The notes: generated from the sequence alone by a model not told the origin. A DNA stretch of 64,000 nucleotides from Gammaproteobacteria bacterium (GCA_024279945.1 JAJRRA010000070.1:1-64000), one strand, 5' to 3'; shown: positions 18,959-28,446, numbered from the stretch's first letter. Program-made: numbers and translations.

Positions 18959-19742
18959 TACAGGCGAAAACCGGGAATTTGACGACCCGGAGCATGAAGA
19001 CCAAGAACATGAAGATCAGGAACTCAGTTTCCTTGAGCACCTCATCGAACTGCGCAGCCGCTTGCTCAAAGCCTGTTTTGCCGTACTCGTTGTACTGATC
19101 GCCCTGCTGCCCTTCTCCCGCAAGCTTTATGCCCTGCTGGCGACACCGCTAACCGCCGTGCTGCCCGAGGGTAGCAGCATGATTGCGATTGACGTGGCCT
19201 CACCATTCCTGACTCCATTCAAACTCTCTCTTTTACTGGCGCTGATCCTGTCCATACCGGTGGTGCTGTACCAACTGTGGGCATTCGTGGCGCCGGCCCT
19301 GTACCGCAAGGAAAAGCGCCTGGCCCGCCCGCTTCTTTATTCGGCAGTCGTCCTGTTCTATACCGGCTGTGCGTTTGCCTATTTCGTGGTGTTCCCGCTG
19401 GTGTTTGGATTCTTCACACGTGTTGCGCCGGAAGGGGTAACGGTGATGACAGACATCAGCAAGTACCTCGACTTTGTGACCACGCTGTTTCTTGCTTTTG
19501 GTATTACGTTTGAAGTACCCGTTGCCACGATTATCCTGGTCGCCACCGGAATAACCACAGTTGAGAAGCTGGCGAAAATGCGCGGCTATGTGCTGGTGGG
19601 CGCCTTTGCGCTGGGTATGTTGTTGACGCCACCGGATGTGATTTCCCAGACTTTGCTGGCCTTGCCGATGTGGTTGTTATTCGAAATCGGCCTGCTGATG
19701 TCCCGAATCTTGTTGCCGGAACCGAAAAAGGGGTCAGGTTGA
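18945..19742 (+). CDS. tatC: Sec-independent translocase TatC
   Basis: TatC binds twin-arginine signal peptides. The protein has six membrane helices and a cytoplasmic, strongly acidic N-terminal extension ([14 protein letters not shown]) before the conserved [16 protein letters not shown]. Also seen are [18 protein letters not shown], containing the first-loop recognition region, and [12 protein letters not shown] near the last helices. The start is ATG 18945 (MTEAD), or ATG 18936 three codons upstream; both overlap tatB. The C-terminal residues KKGSG and the TGA stop lie inside the left arm of the palindrome that follows, so a repeat insertion has set the end of the protein. Confidence 0.93.
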   Translation: MTEADTGENREFDDPEHEDQEHEDQELSFLEHLIELRSRLLKACFAVLVVLIALLPFSRKLYALLATPLTAVLPEGSSMIAIDVASPFLTPFKLSLLLALILSIPVVLYQLWAFVAPALYRKEKRLARPLLYSAVVLFYTGCAFAYFVVFPLVFGFFTRVAPEGVTVMTDISKYLDFVTTLFLAFGITFEVPVATIILVATGITTVEKLAKMRGYVLVGAFALGMLLTPPDVISQTLLALPMWLLFEIGLLMSRILLPEPKKGSG

Positions 19743-19781
19743 ATTAACCGAGAGGTTAATTCAACCTGACCCCTTTTTTTT
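19725..19781. terminator. GGGGTCAG palindrome, copy C, bidirectional terminator
   Basis: A perfect 25-bp stem (19725-19749 with 19754-19778) closes a 4-nt GAGA loop. It has A-residues on the left and an eight-T run on the right, so it can terminate transcription on both strands between the convergent tatC and the following minus-strand gene. The arm reads GGGGTCAGGTTGAATTAACC from 19730. It contains the tatC stop codon (19740-19742). Confidence 0.88.
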
Positions 19782-20625
19782 AGGCCACCAGTTGGCTGTC
19801 ATCCGTCCCTGCTGATGGCAACAACTCACTTTCAAGGCCGAAGATATCGCGGAAGGCACAGTACTGGGTGGCGAATAGAATCAACTGGAAAGCCAGTAAC
19901 AGGATCATGACCAGCGCCATCAGAATAACGGACAGGAATCCGGCGCTGCCGGCAATATTTACCAGTACCCCGGCGATCAGCACCACCGGCACCAGCACCA
20001 CAGTCATCCCCAGGCCAAGCACCAGGAAGGGTTTCCAGTTAAGCGCCAGCGCCCTGAGACCGTCTGCCAGCGCTGAACCCAGCTTCCGGTTGCGAAACCA
20101 GATCAAGGGAATGGTCATATAGCTCAGAGTGCCGCTGATCAATATCCCGATCAGAAAAGCAATTATCATGCGACTGATGGCATCCTGATCCAGCGCCGAC
20201 AGGGCTTCGATATCACCCTGCTCAATCCGGGTCAGCAAATCCGGATCGAGCAATGTCCCGTTACTCGACAGGAACAGTGAAGCAGTCAGAATACCGACCG
20301 CAAACATCAAAGCACCCAGTGACAACATGCGACCTGTATGGCTGCCGGAAAACAGGGATGAAAACAGCAGGGCTGGCGCCGGCCGCCCACCCTCAGCCGT
20401 AACATGAAAAGCCTGCAGTACACCAGCCGTCAATGCGGGAACCGAGATGATCAGGAGAAATCCGACCAACGGCACCTGGGTGAGGCCCATCATGATTTGC
20501 AGTAATACGGCAATGAGTAACAGCCTGCTGGGCTGGGCCCGTAACAAGGCTATGCTCTGCACCAGCCAGGCGATACCGTGACGTGGCGGCGCTACGCGGA
20601 TCGCTCTATCGGGTGTTGGATTCAT
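19780..20625 (-). CDS. BPSS1780-type membrane protein
   Basis: This 281-residue polytopic membrane protein resembles the BPSS1780 family, of unknown function. The N-terminus has the family-like stretch RHGIAWLVQSIALLRAQPSRLLL, followed by about six hydrophobic helices. A soluble loop at about 120-160 (LDPDLLTRIEQGDIEALSAL) separates them into two groups. Its start overlaps the end of the upstream LOG gene by 4 nt, so the two are co-transcribed. The stop codon lies at the edge of palindrome copy C. Confidence 0.75.
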   Translation of the reverse strand: MNPTPDRAIRVAPPRHGIAWLVQSIALLRAQPSRLLLIAVLLQIMMGLTQVPLVGFLLIISVPALTAGVLQAFHVTAEGGRPAPALLFSSLFSGSHTGRMLSLGALMFAVGILTASLFLSSNGTLLDPDLLTRIEQGDIEALSALDQDAISRMIIAFLIGILISGTLSYMTIPLIWFRNRKLGSALADGLRALALNWKPFLVLGLGMTVVLVPVVLIAGVLVNIAGSAGFLSVILMALVMILLLAFQLILFATQYCAFRDIFGLESELLPSAGTDDSQLVA

Positions 20626-21239
20626 TTGCTCAGCGCCGCGAACTTGGAGGCATCACTGCTCCAGGACGTGGCCGATGACAGGGCGTCCGGCAACTGCTCC
20701 GGCTGGTCGATCACCGACCACATTTCCAGGTGTCGCCGGGACATGAAGTGCTCACTGACGCTGTATTCAAGGAAATCCACCAGTCGGTCAAAATAATGGT
20801 TGGTGTTCACCAACACGATGGGCCCCAGGAATTGCCCCAGGCGTTTCAGGGTGAGAACCTCAAACACTTCCTCAAAGGTGCCACTGCCACCCGGCAAGGA
20901 AACAACGGCATCTGAATCAACCAGCATCCGGTGTTTGCGCTCACGCATGTTGTCCACAATTTCCAATTGGCTCAGGTTTTTATGACCATGCTCAACCGTA
21001 TTAAGGAAGCCGGGTATCACGCCGCGGACATGTGCCCCTGCATCCAGCGCACTATCGGCCATGGCGCGCATCAGGCCAACGCCACCACCCCCGTAAACGA
21101 CATCAAAACCGGCACCGCCCAAAACACGACCCAGACGGCGGGCAGCATCATAGTAAGAATCAGCGAGCGCATTGCTCGAGGAGGCATACACGGTAACGCG
21201 GCGTATACCGGCCGTCATATTTTGTTTTTGCATATCCAC
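20622..21239 (-). CDS. LOG-family nucleotide hydrolase
   Basis: The 205-residue protein belongs to the LOG/TIGR00730 Rossmann-fold family, whose characterised members cleave ribose-5-phosphate from cytokinin or purine nucleoside monophosphates. The diagnostic motif PGGSGTFEE (about residues 118-126) is intact, with a GGGGVGLM glycine-rich loop near residue 51 and RKHRM in between. ATG 21239 gives a short N-terminal tail; ATG 21218 is an alternative. It is the first gene of a two-gene minus-strand unit with the BPSS1780-type membrane protein. The true substrate in a non-plant-associated bacterium is unknown. Confidence 0.88.
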   Translation of the reverse strand: MDMQKQNMTAGIRRVTVYASSSNALADSYYDAARRLGRVLGGAGFDVVYGGGGVGLMRAMADSALDAGAHVRGVIPGFLNTVEHGHKNLSQLEIVDNMRERKHRMLVDSDAVVSLPGGSGTFEEVFEVLTLKRLGQFLGPIVLVNTNHYFDRLVDFLEYSVSEHFMSRRHLEMWSVIDQPEQLPDALSSATSWSSDASKFAALSK

Positions 21240-21326
21240 AAGCTATTGTAATATGAACTCCCCCACGAGTGCTCTGTCAACCTTGTGTATTACAGGATAA
21301 TTAATGGCCACCAGGAGCAAGCCTTT

Positions 21327-21926
21327 TTGAATCAATTCCAGAGAACATCCATGCTCCCCCCGGTGTCAATGGGGATTATCGTCATCAGCGCCGCCATCTT
21401 CCTGGCCAGGAATCTTTCACCTGAACTGGCGCTGTGGCCCCTGGACAGCGGCTATTTCCAGCCATGGCAACTACTCAGCTACGGCTTTCTTCATGGATCC
21501 TTCAATCACCTGTTCTTCAACATGTTTGCAGTGTGGATGTTCGGTACACCGCTGGAGAGATCCTGGGGCAGTCAGCGCTTCGCCAGCTTCTATGTCACCA
21601 GCGTCATCGGGGCCGCCATCGCCCAGTTGCTGGTGCAAACATTCCAGGGCGGCCTTTACCCGACCATTGGCGCCTCCGGCGGTGTGTTCGGACTATTGCT
21701 GGCTTATGGCGTCATGTGGCCGGAAAACCGGCTATTCCTGATTTTCGTGCCGGTGCCGATCAAGGCCAAATGGTTCGTGATAATTTATGGCGGCCTTGAG
21801 TTGCTGTTCGGCGTTACCGGCACCCTTCCAGGCATCGCACATTTCGCTCACCTGGGCGGCATGGTCTTTGGCGCCGGTCTGCTGTACAAATGGGGCTGGC
21901 GGCCCGGTATGACATGGAAACGCTGA
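21327..21926 (+). CDS. rhomboid-family intramembrane serine protease
   Basis: The 199-residue membrane protein has six predicted helices and the rhomboid catalytic dyad, Ser117 in GASGGVFG and His175 in AHFAHLGGM, with HGSFNHLFFNM (56-66) in helix 2. It should cleave transmembrane substrates within the inner membrane; the substrate is unknown. I choose TTG 21327 because CAGGAG lies about 10 nt upstream; GTG 21285 and ATG 21351 are alternatives. It is convergent with the patatin-like gene, only 6 nt away. Confidence 0.85.
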   Translation: MNQFQRTSMLPPVSMGIIVISAAIFLARNLSPELALWPLDSGYFQPWQLLSYGFLHGSFNHLFFNMFAVWMFGTPLERSWGSQRFASFYVTSVIGAAIAQLLVQTFQGGLYPTIGASGGVFGLLLAYGVMWPENRLFLIFVPVPIKAKWFVIIYGGLELLFGVTGTLPGIAHFAHLGGMVFGAGLLYKWGWRPGMTWKR

Positions 21927-21932
21927 TGGCCA

Positions 21933-24149
21933 TCAGAAGCGTTTTCTCCTGAAGGGATTGCCGAGGTAAAAATACAGGGTGCTATCACTGCTGTCGCTAT
22001 AGCCCCAGGCCAGGTAGACCGGGCCCAACGGGGTTTCCACACCGACAAAGATGCTGCCGGATTTGCGCGATCCACTGAAACTGATATCGTCCGCATAATT
22101 CCAGACATTACCCGCCTCAAGCGTAATACCGGCATAGGCCGGGAAGAGATCAATGTTGTTCAGCCTGCGAAGGTAGGCAAGGTCCAGCAGGCCCATGTGC
22201 CGGCCGGATAACTGATCAGGTACCAGGCCGGAGAGCCTCCCGAAGCCGCCCAGTTCAAACCATCGCTCCACGGGCGCCGCATCATCGAAACTGTAGCCTG
22301 CTTCATAACTCAGTAATACCGTATTCTTGCCGCTGGAAAATGAGAACGTACCTGCTGCCAGGGCCTGCTCATAGTTAAACGCCGCGCCGAGTGTGTCACG
22401 GGCAAAGCGGAGGTCCAGGCGGTGAAACATTCCTTTGGTTGGAAACCACAGGTTGTCCAGGCTGTCGCGCCGGTATTCAAAAACCAGCTCGCCAATTCTT
22501 ACCTCATCATCCAGCGGAAAGTCCGGCACGCCGATAAGCAAATCTGCATTGCCGCGAAAATATACGTAGTCCAGACGGATCAGGTCCGTTGTGCCAAAAT
22601 TCCGGCCGAAACCCATAGACGCCCCAAACCCGCTGATATCCAGCTTTGCAATCAGGCTGTCATCCTCCCAGACATTGAATTGCTCTCGGCGGATAAAAGC
22701 CTGAGGCTCAACGAACCACCGCGCACCTTTATCAAGAGGCTGGTAAAAATCAACGGTCAACTCATCTTCCCGGCCAAATGCAGCAACGATGCGCAAGTCC
22801 CCACCGAGTGAGTTCAAGGCATTTCGAGTGTATGCCGCACCGATCTTGAAGTCGTTGTTGCCGGAAAAATCATCTGAAAACTCCAGGCCGAACTGCATGT
22901 AGTTTGGCCCCCAGGATCGGGGCAGGGCGCTGATTTCCACGCCCTGCTCTCCGTCTTCGTTCCGGACCAGGTTGTAGGTCACGGACTCAAACACATCCAG
23001 GCCGTAGACGCGATCAACCGCTTTCTCCAGTTCGGGGATATCCAGCGGTTTCCCCGGTTCCAGGCCCAGTTGTGAACGAATAAGCTCATCGTCAAGAACC
23101 GAACCGTTTTTGATGGTGATGAACTGTACCAGATACACCGGCAGTGGCTGCCCCAGCACGGGGGCGCGCTCAGCGCGATTCAGGGTCTGAGGTGTAGACA
23201 GGGAAACCAGATCCTGCCGCCTGGACATGGCGGACTCCAGCCCTTTTTGAACGATTTCATCGGCATTTTCAAAATCTGCCGCACCCACACCCTCGAGTTC
23301 CGGGATCAACAGGATATCGTCAGACCCCAGGCTGGCTATCTGTTCTTCAGTATTTTTTCGGGTCAGGAAACCGGTTAATTGCTCGGCAACCTTGACCACA
23401 GAGGTCAACTGTTCCCCGCTCAGCAACGGGGTGGAAATATCAACTGCTATAACAATATCCGCACCCATGGCGCGCACCACGCTGATAGGCAGATTGTTCG
23501 CCATTCCGCCATCAACGAGCTTACGGCCATCAAGCTGCACGGGGGCAAACGCACCCGGTACAGACATGCTGGCGCGGAGCGCATCTGTCAGGCTACCGCC
23601 CGACAGCACAACTTCTTCCCCGGTAACCAGATCGGTCGCAACCGCACGAAAGGGTATCGGTAGCTGATCAAAATCAGAAACCTCCTGGGCCGGCAACAGT
23701 ATCCGGTGCAATACCTGGTCGAGGTGCTGGCCTTCGATCATCCCGAGCGGCAATTGGACACCCCCTTTATTGAAACCAATCCGGTAGGGAATGAGAAACT
23801 GGGCATCCAGATCTTTCTTCCGCATGGTCTGTTCGCGCCTGGGAGGGCGGTCAGACATGGCGGCCGTCCAGTCCATTTCGCGAAGCACCTGTTCAATCTC
23901 ATCAGCGCTGTATCCCGCCGCGTAAATCCCGCCGATGATGGCGCCCATGCTGGTGCCGGCAATGTAGTCAATCGGAACATTCAGCTCTTCCAGAGCTTTC
24001 AATACGCCAACATGGGCGCCGCCACGGGCTCCGCCACCACTCAGTGCCAGGCCGATTTTGGGCCGCTCCTGGTCCTCGCCTGCATAGGCGGGCACGCCCT
24101 GTGCCATCAACAACACAAAGATGATTAACGCTGCTCCAGGCAACTTCAT
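21933..24149 (-). CDS. patatin-like phospholipase with beta-barrel (PlpD type)
   Basis: This 738-residue protein has the order of type Vd autotransporters. A signal peptide (1-23) is followed by a patatin domain with oxyanion motif GGGARGG (38-44), nucleophile Ser67 in GTSMG and Asp213 in DGG. A POTRA-like domain comes next (about 335-410, FITIKNGSVLDDELIRSQLG), then an Omp85-like 16-strand barrel ending in Phe (FYLGNPFRRKRF). In characterised members the patatin domain is a phospholipase A1 exported through the barrel. Length matches PlpD of Pseudomonas (about 730). Catalytic residues are intact. The gene lies alone, divergent from acs. Confidence 0.92.
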   Translation of the reverse strand: MKLPGAALIIFVLLMAQGVPAYAGEDQERPKIGLALSGGGARGGAHVGVLKALEELNVPIDYIAGTSMGAIIGGIYAAGYSADEIEQVLREMDWTAAMSDRPPRREQTMRKKDLDAQFLIPYRIGFNKGGVQLPLGMIEGQHLDQVLHRILLPAQEVSDFDQLPIPFRAVATDLVTGEEVVLSGGSLTDALRASMSVPGAFAPVQLDGRKLVDGGMANNLPISVVRAMGADIVIAVDISTPLLSGEQLTSVVKVAEQLTGFLTRKNTEEQIASLGSDDILLIPELEGVGAADFENADEIVQKGLESAMSRRQDLVSLSTPQTLNRAERAPVLGQPLPVYLVQFITIKNGSVLDDELIRSQLGLEPGKPLDIPELEKAVDRVYGLDVFESVTYNLVRNEDGEQGVEISALPRSWGPNYMQFGLEFSDDFSGNNDFKIGAAYTRNALNSLGGDLRIVAAFGREDELTVDFYQPLDKGARWFVEPQAFIRREQFNVWEDDSLIAKLDISGFGASMGFGRNFGTTDLIRLDYVYFRGNADLLIGVPDFPLDDEVRIGELVFEYRRDSLDNLWFPTKGMFHRLDLRFARDTLGAAFNYEQALAAGTFSFSSGKNTVLLSYEAGYSFDDAAPVERWFELGGFGRLSGLVPDQLSGRHMGLLDLAYLRRLNNIDLFPAYAGITLEAGNVWNYADDISFSGSRKSGSIFVGVETPLGPVYLAWGYSDSSDSTLYFYLGNPFRRKRF

Positions 24150-24199
24150 TTCGAGCTCCGCTTCTATGATCAGTCAGTAGATTATAACCAGCACCCCTA

Positions 24200-24286
24200 A
24201 AAAGGGGTCAGGTTCAATTAATCAATGGACGTATGATCAGGTAGAATAAATTGTACCGAATAGATTAATTGAACCTGACCCCTTTT
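24200..24286. repeat. GGGGTCAG palindrome, copy D
   Basis: Perfect 24-bp arms at 24200-24223 and 24263-24286 flank a 39-nt AT-rich centre. The arm begins AAAAGGGGTCAGGTTCAATT. It lies between the divergent patatin-like gene and acs, ending 15 nt before the acs start codon, so any acs transcript starting inside or upstream would carry it in its 5' leader. Unlike copies A-C it is not at a 3' end. Confidence 0.88.
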
Positions 24287-24301
24287 GAAGAAGGCTAAGC
24301 C

Positions 24302-26245
24302 ATGAGCAATATTTATCCCGTACCCGAGTCATTCAGGCAAAACGCACTGATTGATCAGCAGGACTACCGGCGTATTTACCGGGAGTCCATTGAAAACAGT
24401 GATCAGTTCTGGTCGGACACGGCGAAACGCCTGGACTGGATTCGCTTCCCCACCGTAATCAAGGATGTTTCCCTGGATCGTTCCGACCTGCACATCCGCT
24501 GGTACGAGGATGGCGTATTGAACGCCTGCTACAACTGCATCGACCGTCATCTTGATGAGCGTGGTGATCAGACGGCCATTATCTGGGAAGGAGACGACCC
24601 GACACGGGATGAACACATCAGTTACCGCCAGTTGCACCAGCGTGTTTCCCGGATGGCCAATATTTTGAAAAAACTCGGCGTGAATAAAGGAGACCGGGTA
24701 ACGATTTACATGCCTATGATCCCGGAGGCGGCCATTGCGATGCTGGCCTGCGCCCGCATTGGCGCGATTCATTCGGTGGTCTTCGGCGGTTTTTCTCCAG
24801 ACGCACTGGCAGGGCGCATCATTGACTGTGATTCCAATACCGTAATCACCGCCGATGAGGGACTGCGCGGCGGTAAAACCATCCCGCTCAAAGACAATGT
24901 CGATGCTGCCTGCGACATTGATGGCGTTCTGGACAGCCTGCAATCCGTACTGGTGGTGCGTAACACCGGTGGTGACATCCACTGGACGCCCGGCAGGGAC
25001 TTCTGGTACCACGAAGAAGCGGATGCGGTCTCTGACGACTGCCCGGTAGAGGAAATGAATGCCGAAGATCCGTTGTTCATCCTGTATACATCCGGATCCA
25101 CCGGCAAACCCAAGGGCGTATTGCACACCACCGGCGGTTACCTCGTTTATGCCTCCTACACGCACGAAATTGTTTTTGACTACCATGACGGGGATGTTTA
25201 CTGGTGTACGGCCGATGTGGGATGGGTGACCGGGCACAGCTATATTGTCTATGGCCCACTGGCCAACGGCGCCATCACGATGATGTTTGAGGGCGTGCCG
25301 AATTACCCCACTCCGAGCCGTTTCTGGGAAGTTTGTGACAAGCACCAGGTCAACATTTGCTATACCGCACCAACGGCCATTCGTGCCTTGATGCGCGAGG
25401 GAGACGGCCCGGTTAAATCCACTTCCCGAAAATCCCTGAAATTACTGGGTACCGTGGGTGAACCCATCAATCCCGAGGCCTGGGACTGGTATTACCGGGT
25501 GGTCGGTGAGGAGCGCTGCCCGATCGTAGATACCTGGTGGCAAACCGAGACAGGCGGCATTCTGATCAGCCCCCTGCCCGGCGCCACCGCCCTCAAGCCG
25601 GGTTCCGCCACCTTGCCGCTGCCCGGCGTACAACCCGCACTGTATGACGACCAGGGCCAGCAGATTGAAGGCGCCAGCAACGGCCTGCTGGTGCTGACCG
25701 ACAGTTGGCCAGGGCAAATGCGCAGCTTGTACGGAGACCACCAGCGATTTATCGACACTTACTTCTCTACCATTCCCGGTACCTACTTCACCGGTGACGG
25801 CGCACGCCGCGATGAAGACGGTTACTACTGGATAACCGGTCGCGTAGATGATGTGCTGAACGTATCCGGCCACCGGCTTGGAACGGCGGAAATCGAAAGC
25901 GCCCTGGTCAGTCACAAGGCAGTGGCCGAAGCTGCCGTTGTAGGCTACCCGCACGAGATCAAGGGTGAAGGAATTTATGCCTACGTCACACTGGTGCTTG
26001 GGGTAGAGCCAACAGATGAACTCCTCGCTGAATTAAGACAGTGGGTGCGCAAGGAGATCGGGCCCATTGCAACGCCGGATCTGCTGCAATGGGCGCCCGG
26101 CCTGCCCAAGACCCGTTCCGGCAAGATCATGCGGCGGATTCTGCGCAAGATCGCTGCCAATGATTACGAAAACCTGGGGGATACATCCACCCTGGCCGAC
26201 CCCGATGTGGTCGCGCAACTGGTCGACCGGCGCATGAACCGTTAG
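24302..26245 (+). CDS. acs: acetyl-CoA synthetase
   Basis: Acs activates acetate to acetyl-CoA via acetyl-AMP, scavenging acetate. The 647-residue protein contains the AMP-binding P-loop [19 protein letters not shown] (about 260), [30 protein letters not shown] and the C-terminal regulatory lysine in TRSGKIMRR, the site of acetylation in relatives. AAGAAGG precedes ATG 24302. Palindrome copy D lies immediately upstream in the leader. The natural stop is TAG (26243-26245). Confidence 0.96.
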   Translation: MSNIYPVPESFRQNALIDQQDYRRIYRESIENSDQFWSDTAKRLDWIRFPTVIKDVSLDRSDLHIRWYEDGVLNACYNCIDRHLDERGDQTAIIWEGDDPTRDEHISYRQLHQRVSRMANILKKLGVNKGDRVTIYMPMIPEAAIAMLACARIGAIHSVVFGGFSPDALAGRIIDCDSNTVITADEGLRGGKTIPLKDNVDAACDIDGVLDSLQSVLVVRNTGGDIHWTPGRDFWYHEEADAVSDDCPVEEMNAEDPLFILYTSGSTGKPKGVLHTTGGYLVYASYTHEIVFDYHDGDVYWCTADVGWVTGHSYIVYGPLANGAITMMFEGVPNYPTPSRFWEVCDKHQVNICYTAPTAIRALMREGDGPVKSTSRKSLKLLGTVGEPINPEAWDWYYRVVGEERCPIVDTWWQTETGGILISPLPGATALKPGSATLPLPGVQPALYDDQGQQIEGASNGLLVLTDSWPGQMRSLYGDHQRFIDTYFSTIPGTYFTGDGARRDEDGYYWITGRVDDVLNVSGHRLGTAEIESALVSHKAVAEAAVVGYPHEIKGEGIYAYVTLVLGVEPTDELLAELRQWVRKEIGPIATPDLLQWAPGLPKTRSGKIMRRILRKIAANDYENLGDTSTLADPDVVAQLVDRRMNR

Positions 26246-26270
26246 CCGCCAGACAACTTGCCCGGAGTCC

Positions 26271-26288
26271 GTCCCCGGTACCGGGGAC
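26271..26288. repeat. 18-bp perfect palindrome
   Basis: GTCCCCGGTACCGGGGAC is a perfect palindrome between acs and the LysM gene, flanked by partly complementary GGAGTC and GACTTC. It could be the acs terminator stem, without a U-run, or a small repeat unit. Confidence 0.6.
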
Positions 26289-26346
26289 ATGACTTCGGTA
26301 TAATGAGCCTGAGTTCCATCAAAGGATTGATATACAGGAGCGAACC

Positions 26347-26691
26347 ATGGGAATTTTTGAGTCATTCAAGAAGGTTTTAGGCGGTAAAACTGAAGCCGGG
26401 GTAGACGAAATATCCGTTACGGACCCGGAACCGGCTAACAAAGTGCAAACAGAAGCTGAGCCCGCCCCGGCAGAGCAGGCCGAAAAAGTGGCCGAAGAGA
26501 AGGGCTGCTACACCGTCCGGTCAGGCGATACCTTGTGGAGTATTGCTCAGACAGCCTACGGCGACGGCTCCAGATATTCCACAATATTCGATGCCAATAC
26601 CGGCCAACTGGAACAACCCGAACAAATATTGCCAGGCCAGAAACTGCTGATACCCGACCTGGATGACCAGGACTTGAATACGGGAACTTGA
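26347..26691 (+). CDS. small LysM-domain protein
   Basis: The 114-residue protein has an N-terminal tail (1-55) rich in Ala, Glu and Pro and a single C-terminal LysM domain (about 56-105; YTVRSGDTLWSIAQTAYGDG, then ILPGQKLLIPD). No signal peptide is seen, as in cytoplasmic YgaU/Kbp-type LysM proteins, but it lacks their BON domain. LysM normally binds peptidoglycan or chitin-like glycans; in YgaU it contributes to potassium binding. CAGGAG precedes ATG 26347. The ycgL gene follows in the same direction. Confidence 0.85.
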   Translation: MGIFESFKKVLGGKTEAGVDEISVTDPEPANKVQTEAEPAPAEQAEKVAEEKGCYTVRSGDTLWSIAQTAYGDGSRYSTIFDANTGQLEQPEQILPGQKLLIPDLDDQDLNTGT

Positions 26692-26702
26692 AATAGCTCC
26701 AT

Positions 26703-26969
26703 ATGAATTGCCAAATATTTCGATCCGGTAAGAAAGACGAGACCTATCTCTACCTGGCTGCACACCAGTCATTTGAAGAATTACCCGACGATTTATGTGC
26801 CATGTTCGGTGAACCGGTCTTTGTAATGGCCCTGAAACTTTCTTCCGACAGCAAACTGGCCAGGGTAAAGACACAGAAGGTACTGGATGGCCTGCGCGAG
26901 TCAGGTTACTTTCTTCAGCTTCCCCCAAAATTGCCCATAGAAGAGGAAATTTCAAAGCGGTTTTCCTGA
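26703..26969 (+). CDS. YcgL domain protein
   Basis: This 88-residue protein matches the YcgL (DUF709) family of gammaproteobacteria. It has the pattern CxIFRSGKKDETYLYL, then LPDDLCAMFG, and the closing GYFLQLPPK. The biochemical function is unknown; the family is small, cytoplasmic and largely restricted to gammaproteobacteria, which supports the taxonomic assignment. It starts 11 nt after the LysM gene, so the two probably share a transcript. It converges on the minus-strand dehydrogenase with a 24-nt gap. Confidence 0.9.
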   Translation: MNCQIFRSGKKDETYLYLAAHQSFEELPDDLCAMFGEPVFVMALKLSSDSKLARVKTQKVLDGLRESGYFLQLPPKLPIEEEISKRFS

Positions 26970-26993
26970 TATCGTTGTACCATCGCAGCCGGA

Positions 26994-27962
26994 TTAATTT
27001 ACCGAGTTCAGAATCTCTCCGTTGGTAAACGCGCCGATGATATCCGCCAACTGATTCACTGCTGCCTGCCGGGACACCCTGCTTGCCCAGGCGTTATGAG
27101 GAGTGACAATCAGGTTGGGAATACCCTCAGCCAACAGGGGATGATCCCGCGGAGGCGGCTCCTCGCTCAGGGTATCCAAACCTGCCCCGCCAATAATTCC
27201 TGCTCGCAAGGCATCAACCAGGTGTTTTTCATTGATGATCCCGCCCCGGGCTGTATTAATCAGCAAAGCATCGGGTTTCATCGCCTGCAAGACCTCAAGA
27301 TTGATCAGTTCGCGTGTATCCCCGGCCAGCGGGCAGTGAATACTCACTACATCAGCCCGCCTGATGGCCTCCTCGAAGGAAACCCTTCCCGGGCGAGTAG
27401 TGCAGCCCTTGCGCTCGGCGATCAGCACCTCCATTCCCATGGACTGCGCCAAATCTGCGGTCGCCCGGCCCAGCACGCCGTAGCCGATAACGGCAAAAAC
27501 CAGGCCCCTGAACTCCCTGATGGGCCGGTCATTGAGGCAAAACTGCCGCGAATTGCTCCAGTCACCCCGGCGTACACTTTGCCAGTACCAGGGCTGGGCG
27601 GTCAGCAGGTTCAGCATCAGCGTGATGGCGTGCTGGGAAAGCGAATTGCTCGCGTAATCCCGGATGTTACAGACCGTAATTCCCAGTTCCGAGGCCGCCT
27701 CCAGATCCACGTTGTTGGTGCCGGTGGCGGCCAGAGCAACCAGTTGCAGTTTGCTGGCTGATTTCAGTGCGGCGCGATCCAGTACACATTTGTTGCTGAT
27801 GACCACATTCGCCATGCGGATACGTTCAGCAATCTGCTGCGGTTCACTGAAAGCATGCCAGTCCCAGTGCGCCAAAACGGACGACAACCTGGAGCGATCC
27901 AGATCACCGTTATCGACTGTTTCAAGATCCAGAAACACACCTTGTTGAAGTGCATCGGGCAT
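26994..27962 (-). CDS. D-2-hydroxyacid dehydrogenase (HprA-like)
   Basis: The 322-residue NAD(P)-dependent dehydrogenase resembles hydroxypyruvate/glycerate dehydrogenases. Visible are the glycine-rich motif GYGVLGRA, the substrate-binding segment ATGTNNVDLEAA, and the catalytic residues Arg (NTARGG), Glu (DTLSEEPP) and His (VTPHNAWAS). ATG 27962 (MPDAL) gives the normal N-terminus; an in-frame codon at 28025 would overlap exbD. It lies 7 nt downstream of the broken exbD gene. The exact 2-ketoacid substrate cannot be decided from sequence. Confidence 0.88.
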   Translation of the reverse strand: MPDALQQGVFLDLETVDNGDLDRSRLSSVLAHWDWHAFSEPQQIAERIRMANVVISNKCVLDRAALKSASKLQLVALAATGTNNVDLEAASELGITVCNIRDYASNSLSQHAITLMLNLLTAQPWYWQSVRRGDWSNSRQFCLNDRPIREFRGLVFAVIGYGVLGRATADLAQSMGMEVLIAERKGCTTRPGRVSFEEAIRRADVVSIHCPLAGDTRELINLEVLQAMKPDALLINTARGGIINEKHLVDALRAGIIGGAGLDTLSEEPPPRDHPLLAEGIPNLIVTPHNAWASRVSRQAAVNQLADIIGAFTNGEILNSVN

Positions 27963-27969
27963 TTTCTGC

Positions 27970-28377
27970 TTACTGCACAGTAGTGGCCACGCTGACCGAT
28001 TCAATTCCAACCGCTTTCGCCGCATCCAGAATGGTCACCAGCGCCTCGGTATCTGCTTCCGGATGTGCAGCAATGATCAGCGGAGAATTCGGCTTTACCG
28101 CTTTTTCACGTTCCAGGTTGGCCTCCACAGCCCCGCGCTCCAGGATACGGCCTTTAACGCTGATCAGGCTGGAGGCATCGATTCTCACCACGATCGGACC
28201 CTTGTTCTGCTTCTGCTCTTCTTTGGGTGGCGCACTGGAAGGACGGGAAACCTAGAGACCCTGTTCCTTCACAAAGGATGTGGTCACGATAAAAAAGATA
28301 AGCATGATGAAAACGATATCCAACATCGGTGTGATGTTGATTTCGGCTTCGTCATCTATGTGATGTTTTCTGCGCAT
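27970..28377 (-). pseudogene. ExbD/TolR-type protein with in-frame TAG
   Basis: One continuous frame of 136 codons encodes a biopolymer-transport protein of the ExbD/TolR family. The N-terminal cytoplasmic tail ends [20 protein letters not shown], with the essential membrane Asp in the MLD motif. A periplasmic linker follows, then a domain ending PLIIAAHPEADTEALVTILD. A TAG at 28252-28254 interrupts it after VKEQGL, where homologues usually carry Glu; GAG-to-TAG is the simplest change. The downstream part has a possible restart (GTG-rich, VVRIDAS) but would lack the membrane helix. No exbB/tolQ or tonB gene is adjacent, so the gene is both interrupted and orphaned. A 30-bp palindrome lies upstream where a partner gene would be expected. 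Confidence 0.85.
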
Positions 28378-28446
28378 TTCAAAAAGTTTGTGGCACGGCC
28401 GGACAGCTTACTGAAACCCGGGACTTTTTGCTACTGTATCCGCAGG

